The notes beneath the pieces are model-generated. The model saw only the letters and a program-made list of their open reading frames with translations, was not told the DNA's origin and did no database searches. From Dehalococcoidia bacterium (GTDB lineage Bacteria > Chloroflexota > Dehalococcoidia > Lucifugimonadales > Lucifugimonadaceae), in assembly GCA_028278465.1 (NCBI GenBank), contig JANQEF010000291.1:1-8572 (forward strand): a stretch of 8,572 nt of DNA. Direction: 5' to 3'. The position numbers were made by a program, and so were the translations under genes. Of the stretch, positions 6,310 to 8,572 are shown piece after piece. The number at the start of each line of letters is the position of its first letter. The first letter of the stretch is position 1.

Positions 6310-7536
6310 TTAGAAATACGTAATGGTGAGGTCGTAGGGACCACCTAGCAGACCGGGGTTATTGGTCTCGGCGATGATGTAGTAGACGTTGCCTGTTTCG
6401 ACGCTGAACGTGATCGTGCATACCCCGTCCATACCACTCATGCCGTCGTTGTCACAGTCGAGCTCATCACCCACGTTCTCACAGCTCGAGCGCGCTGATA
6501 GAGTACAGGGAAACTCCGTATCGACAGTGGTGTCCATGGTGATCTCAACGGTTCCGGTGCCCGTGGCCGAGTACTCCCATATCTCGTCCGGACCTCCCCC
6601 ATTCATTTCGCAGGTCGCGTCGTCGTAGTCGTTGGACATGGTCGATGTGTCACTGCTGTTCGCCCCATCACTTGCCACCAAAGGAGCGCTGCACGTGTCA
6701 CCTGCGGGCGCGTCTCCTTCGCAGTCCATGAAGCCCAGTGAGTTGTAGCCACATCCGTCCTGGCAGTCGTCGGTCTGGAACTGGTCCTGCTCGCCACCCA
6801 AGCACCGAATGGACTGTGAAAGGTCCTGGGTGCAGCAACCGTAGCTGCGACTCTCCGACGAGAAGCTCCAGCTGCCCGCGAGGCAGTCTGACGGTGGCGG
6901 ATCGGGACAGCAGATGACGTCGGCGTCCGTGCTGGCCGCGATCTCGCAGGCGGTCATCACGGTGTCTGAGTCGCCGTCTGCATCGGTGTCTGCGTCGGTG
7001 TCCGCGTCCGTATCGGCGTCAGTGTCCGCGTCGGTGTCCGAGTCGCTATCGGCGTCAGTGTCGGTATCCGTGTCCGCGTCGCTGTCGGCGTTTCCGTCGG
7101 CGTCGCTGTCGGCGTCCGCATCTGCGTCGGTGTCCGCGTCGGTGTCAGCATCGCTATCCGCGTCCGCATCGGCATCGCCATCGGCGTCGGTATCCGAATC
7201 GCTGTCGGAGTCCGTGTCAGCGTCCCCATCTGCGTCTGTATCACTGTCGGTATCGGAATCGCCGTCCGCATCGGTGTCTGTATCCCCATCGGCGTCGGCG
7301 TCAGCGTCCCCGCTACCGCAGTCGCACTCCCCCCAGCTCTCCCCGTCGTCGTCACACACCTGGGCGCCAACGACTCCACCGGGGCAGTCGCACTGCTGCG
7401 TCTCTCCGGGCTCGCACATGGTGTCGTCGTCGCCACCGCCACCTCCGCCGCCACCTCCAGACAGATCGGGCCCTTCGTCCTTCCCGCAACCCGCGAGCAC
7501 GAGAGCGCAGATTCGTAAAGCGTCCCTCTGGGTCAT
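6310..7536 (-). CDS. Lipoprotein with 58-unit Asp-X repeat stalk and Cys-rich/beta C-terminal part
   Basis: From the ATG at 7536 this encodes 408 residues. The signal peptide ends in the lipobox LAGC with Cys17 lipidated. Nine glycines (27-35) and three aspartates follow. Next is a small Cys module (41-73) with C-x-PGETQQC-x-C and a G-x-Q-x-C-x-x-DG-x-x-W-x-x-C-x-C pattern, common in myxobacterial exported proteins. Residues 77-192 are 58 Asp-X dipeptides with X only Ala, Ser, Thr or Gly. A Cys-rich segment (about 193-279) has paired Cys-Cys motifs. Residues 280-408 are beta-rich with DEIWEYSATGTGTVEI and VYYIIAE motifs, reminiscent of pre-peptidase C-terminal (PPC) domains. It is probably anchored in the outer membrane, with the acidic repeat as a stalk or calcium-binding spacer. 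The open frame runs to 7623, but a TATAAT box lies inside that extension and AGGAGG sits before 7536. No enzymatic domain is seen. Confidence 0.88.
   Translation of the reverse strand: MTQRDALRICALVLAGCGKDEGPDLSGGGGGGGGGDDDTMCEPGETQQCDCPGGVVGAQVCDDDGESWGECDCGSGDADADADGDTDTDADGDSDTDSDTDADGDADTDSDSDSDTDADGDADADADSDADTDADTDADADADSDADGNADSDADTDTDTDADSDSDTDADTDADTDADTDADTDADGDSDTVMTACEIAASTDADVICCPDPPPSDCLAGSWSFSSESRSYGCCTQDLSQSIRCLGGEQDQFQTDDCQDGCGYNSLGFMDCEGDAPAGDTCSAPLVASDGANSSDTSTMSNDYDDATCEMNGGGPDEIWEYSATGTGTVEITMDTTVDTEFPCTLSARSSCENVGDELDCDNDGMSGMDGVCTITFSVETGNVYYIIAETNNPGLLGGPYDLTITYF
6961..7308 (-). repeat. Tandem hexanucleotide-phased repeat coding for 58 Asp-X dipeptides
   Basis: The 348 bases consist of GAY-NNN units. 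Fifty-seven of 58 first positions are Asp; one is Asn (AAC for GAC). Synonymous codons vary freely (GAC and GAT; many Ala, Ser and Thr codons), so the repeat is conserved at the protein level more than the DNA level. Six glycines, each in a DADG context, divide it into blocks of 4, 4, 6, 8, 14 and 20 dipeptides, plus two at the end. Confidence 0.95.
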
Positions 7537-7540
7537 CTTC

Positions 7541-7546
7541 CCTCCT
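7541..7546 (-). promoter_or_regulatory. Ribosome binding site of the Asp-X lipoprotein
   Basis: A perfect AGGAGG on the minus strand lies four bases before the ATG at 7536. It selects this start, which yields a proper lipoprotein signal peptide, over the ATG at 7623. Confidence 0.85.
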
Positions 7547-7567
7547 ACGCTGTGTCCTGGCAGGTGA

Positions 7568-7596
7568 ATTATACCGCAGCGGGCAGCCCGCATCAG
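7568..7596 (-). promoter_or_regulatory. Sigma-70-type promoter of the Asp-X lipoprotein
   Basis: A perfect TATAAT (-10) lies at 7568-7573 on the minus strand. A weak -35 candidate, CTGATG, is 17 bases upstream (7591-7596). Transcription would begin near 7561, about 25 bases before the ATG at 7536, leaving room for the AGGAGG. The GC-rich surroundings make the AT-rich box stand out. The -35 box is poor, so an activator may be needed. Confidence 0.6.
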
Positions 7597-7665
7597 TGGT
7601 CTCTTGGGGTGGTTGACCGACAAGACCTCACGCAGTCAGAGAAGCTCACTAAGTGACTCGATTCC

Positions 7666-8247
7666 CTACTCCACGTCTATCTTCACCTCGTTCGAATCGG
7701 GCAGGTGGTTGAGGCTCTCGTTCCCGACAAACTGGACCGTGTAGGAACCGCCTGGAAGCTCGTACGCTTCGTTGACGACGATCTCGGCATTCCTGGCCGA
7801 TGCGGGATCAAGGGTGAAGAAGTCCTCGGGCCCCGGCGGCGGCCGCTTGGCCATGATGCCTGAATAGCTTACCTCCCCGTCGGGACCGATAATCTTGAGA
7901 TAGCGCGCTCTCATCCCCTCGAACGGTGTGTGGTACCTGCCGACACGGATATTGGTACTCGTCCCGTTGTGAACTTTGAACTGGATGACGACATCCGCGC
8001 CAACTGGATAGACAGCGGCCGCCGACAGGACGACCTCAACCTTGCCATTGTCACTCTCGTCGCGCGGAATAGTTGGTGGAGCCTCTTTCTCTACGTACTC
8101 ACGAAAGCCACCGAACTTGCTATCGTAGGTCTCCTCCAACACCTCGTTGTTGAGCTGGCAACTGCGGTAGATCTGGTATCCCAACGCGGCAGCCAACACG
8201 ACGATCCCGCCGATGACGAGCCAGGTGAGCCTGGAGAGCTTTGGCAT
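7666..8247 (-). CDS. Membrane-anchored protein resembling the N-terminal domain of bacterial deuterolysin (M35) proteases
   Basis: This encodes 193 residues. One hydrophobic helix (about 9-27) with Lys3 and Arg6 before it predicts a periplasmic C-terminal part. A polar linker (about 31-68) leads to a beta-rich domain (about 69-193). That domain has VHNGTSTNIRV (92-102), YHTPFEG (105-111), the Y-x-G-x-x-x-KR sequence YSGIMAKR (128-135), GPEDFFTLDP (139-148) and an ELPGGSYTVQF strand. From memory, this order (HTP-x-EG, Y-x-G with KR, P-x-x-x-D-[YF], then AYxL with YTV) matches the domain in front of the catalytic part of bacterial M35 metallopeptidases. There is no HExxH motif and no room for a catalytic domain. 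It could be a stand-alone inhibitor or chaperone of a protease, or only share an Ig-like fold. No Shine-Dalgarno is visible; a stop codon four codons upstream fixes the ATG as the first possible start. Confidence 0.8.
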   Translation of the reverse strand: MPKLSRLTWLVIGGIVVLAAALGYQIYRSCQLNNEVLEETYDSKFGGFREYVEKEAPPTIPRDESDNGKVEVVLSAAAVYPVGADVVIQFKVHNGTSTNIRVGRYHTPFEGMRARYLKIIGPDGEVSYSGIMAKRPPPGPEDFFTLDPASARNAEIVVNEAYELPGGSYTVQFVGNESLNHLPDSNEVKIDVE

Positions 8248-8290
8248 GGGGCAATACTACCATTCGTTCGAGAAACAACGCAGTGTCTTC

Positions 8291-8306
8291 ACGGGTAACA
8301 ACCCGT
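8291..8306. repeat. Short perfect inverted repeat (6-base arms, 4-base loop)
   Basis: ACGGGT and ACCCGT flank AACA. It lies 44 to 59 bases upstream of the ATG at 8247 and has no T run on either side. It could be an operator or a hairpin in the leader; chance is also possible for arms of six. Confidence 0.4.
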
Positions 8307-8332
8307 ACAGCGGAGAGTACGAACGTGGTTTG

Positions 8333-8356
8333 TCCGCCTCCGCGGACTACGGCGGA
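8333..8356 (-). terminator. Possible hairpin terminator after the GIY-YIG gene
   Basis: TCCGCC and GGCGGA pair over a 12-base loop that itself contains the palindrome TCCGCGGA. The structure begins 13 bases after the stop codon of the minus-strand GIY-YIG gene. No U tract follows, so it is at best an atypical terminator. Confidence 0.3.
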
Positions 8357-8369
8357 TGAACGATGACGA

Positions 8370-8572
8370 TTACCAGAAGTGGCGGTTAGCAAACGTGCGG
8401 CCGCTGCCGGACTTCAGATAACCTTCGAACACCTCGGCTTTCGCTGAATCTGCGAACCAGACGAGCACTTCGCACCTCCACGGTCGAAATCGGAACGTGG
8501 AGGTCACGCTGCCTTCATTATGCTGGGCCAGCCTGCGCTCGAAGTCTCTGGTCAGTCCAACATACGTTCGGC
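8370..8572 (-). CDS. C-terminal part of a GIY-YIG endonuclease-like protein (5' end outside window)
   Basis: The last 67 codons and the TAA stop of a small protein lie on the minus strand. The visible sequence begins RTYVGLTRDFERRLAQHN, which is the second half of the GIY-YIG signature (YVG), followed by the helix that carries the catalytic Arg. It goes on to a FRPW-type strand, the FEGYLKSGSG helix with the conserved Glu, and RTFANRHFW immediately before the stop. This pattern is typical of stand-alone single-domain GIY-YIG proteins of about 80 to 100 residues, excision-nuclease-like proteins of unsettled biological role. The first tyrosine motif is beyond the window edge. It is separated by 122 bases from the next gene on the same strand. 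Confidence 0.85.
   Translation of the reverse strand, partial: RTYVGLTRDFERRLAQHNEGSVTSTFRFRPWRCEVLVWFADSAKAEVFEGYLKSGSGRTFANRHFW

Noticed and set aside
6961..7308. A periodic array that could suggest a CRISPR or satellite
   Set aside because: The period is six bases with no spacers and with codon-like degeneracy, explained fully by the Asp-X protein repeat.
6914..7567. A 217-residue plus-strand frame rich in Ser, Ala and Val, looking like a serine-repeat protein
   Set aside because: It is the exact antisense of the Asp-X repeat: GAY codons read backwards give Val/Ser-type codons. It has no signal peptide or ribosome binding site, while the minus strand has a lipobox, AGGAGG and TATAAT.
7537..7623. 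Upstream ATG at 7623 for the Asp-X lipoprotein
   Set aside because: It would place 29 extra residues before a good lipoprotein signal, and the TATAAT promoter lies inside the extension.
8120..8392. A 90-residue minus-strand frame spanning the gap between the GIY-YIG and membrane-protein genes
   Set aside because: It overlaps both well-supported genes in another frame and shows no motif.

Overview
The window is a GC-rich stretch (roughly 60% G+C by eye) of a Gram-negative chromosome. It most resembles Myxococcota, Bradymonadota or related former Deltaproteobacteria. The reasons are a zinc-ribbon Ser/Thr protein kinase, a SpoIIE-type phosphatase, several Cys-rich lipoproteins, a long Asp-X repeat lipoprotein and a CotH/lamin-tail-type surface protein end. 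This assignment is by gene style only; no rRNA or other phylogenetic marker is present.

Layout. Plus strand: 1-522 is the 3' end of a secreted CotH-like protein with a C-terminal chitobiase-like module, and 633-932 is a small Cys-rich lipoprotein. It runs convergently, with a 16-base gap, into a tightly packed minus-strand operon (949-6158). In transcription order the operon is Ser/Thr kinase, RsbW-like HATPase, STAS anti-anti-sigma factor, and a large periplasmic-sensor SpoIIE-type phosphatase. Upstream of it, also on the minus strand, are a 408-residue lipoprotein with 58 tandem Asp-X dipeptides (6310-7536), a membrane-anchored protein resembling the N-terminal domain of bacterial deuterolysin-type (M35) proteases but lacking the protease (7666-8247), and the 3' end of a GIY-YIG endonuclease-like gene (8370-8572).

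How the genes work together. The operon is a complete partner-switching relay apart from its output. The phosphatase has a signal peptide, a TPR-like helical region, about 14 propeller blades (read as two seven-bladed propellers), a Y_Y_Y domain, one membrane helix and a cytoplasmic PP2C/SpoIIE domain. It should read a periplasmic signal and dephosphorylate the STAS protein on Ser59. Unphosphorylated STAS would then capture the RsbW-like kinase and free its partner. No sigma factor lies in the window, so the partner is unknown; it may be a sigma factor elsewhere or the co-encoded Ser/Thr kinase. The sensor half is the architecture known from Bacteroides hybrid two-component glycan sensors, here joined to a phosphatase instead of a histidine kinase.

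The gaps between genes are all shorter than 300 bases. The clearest regulatory site is a perfect TATAAT -10 box in front of the Asp-X lipoprotein. No tRNA, rRNA, insertion sequence or CRISPR array was seen.
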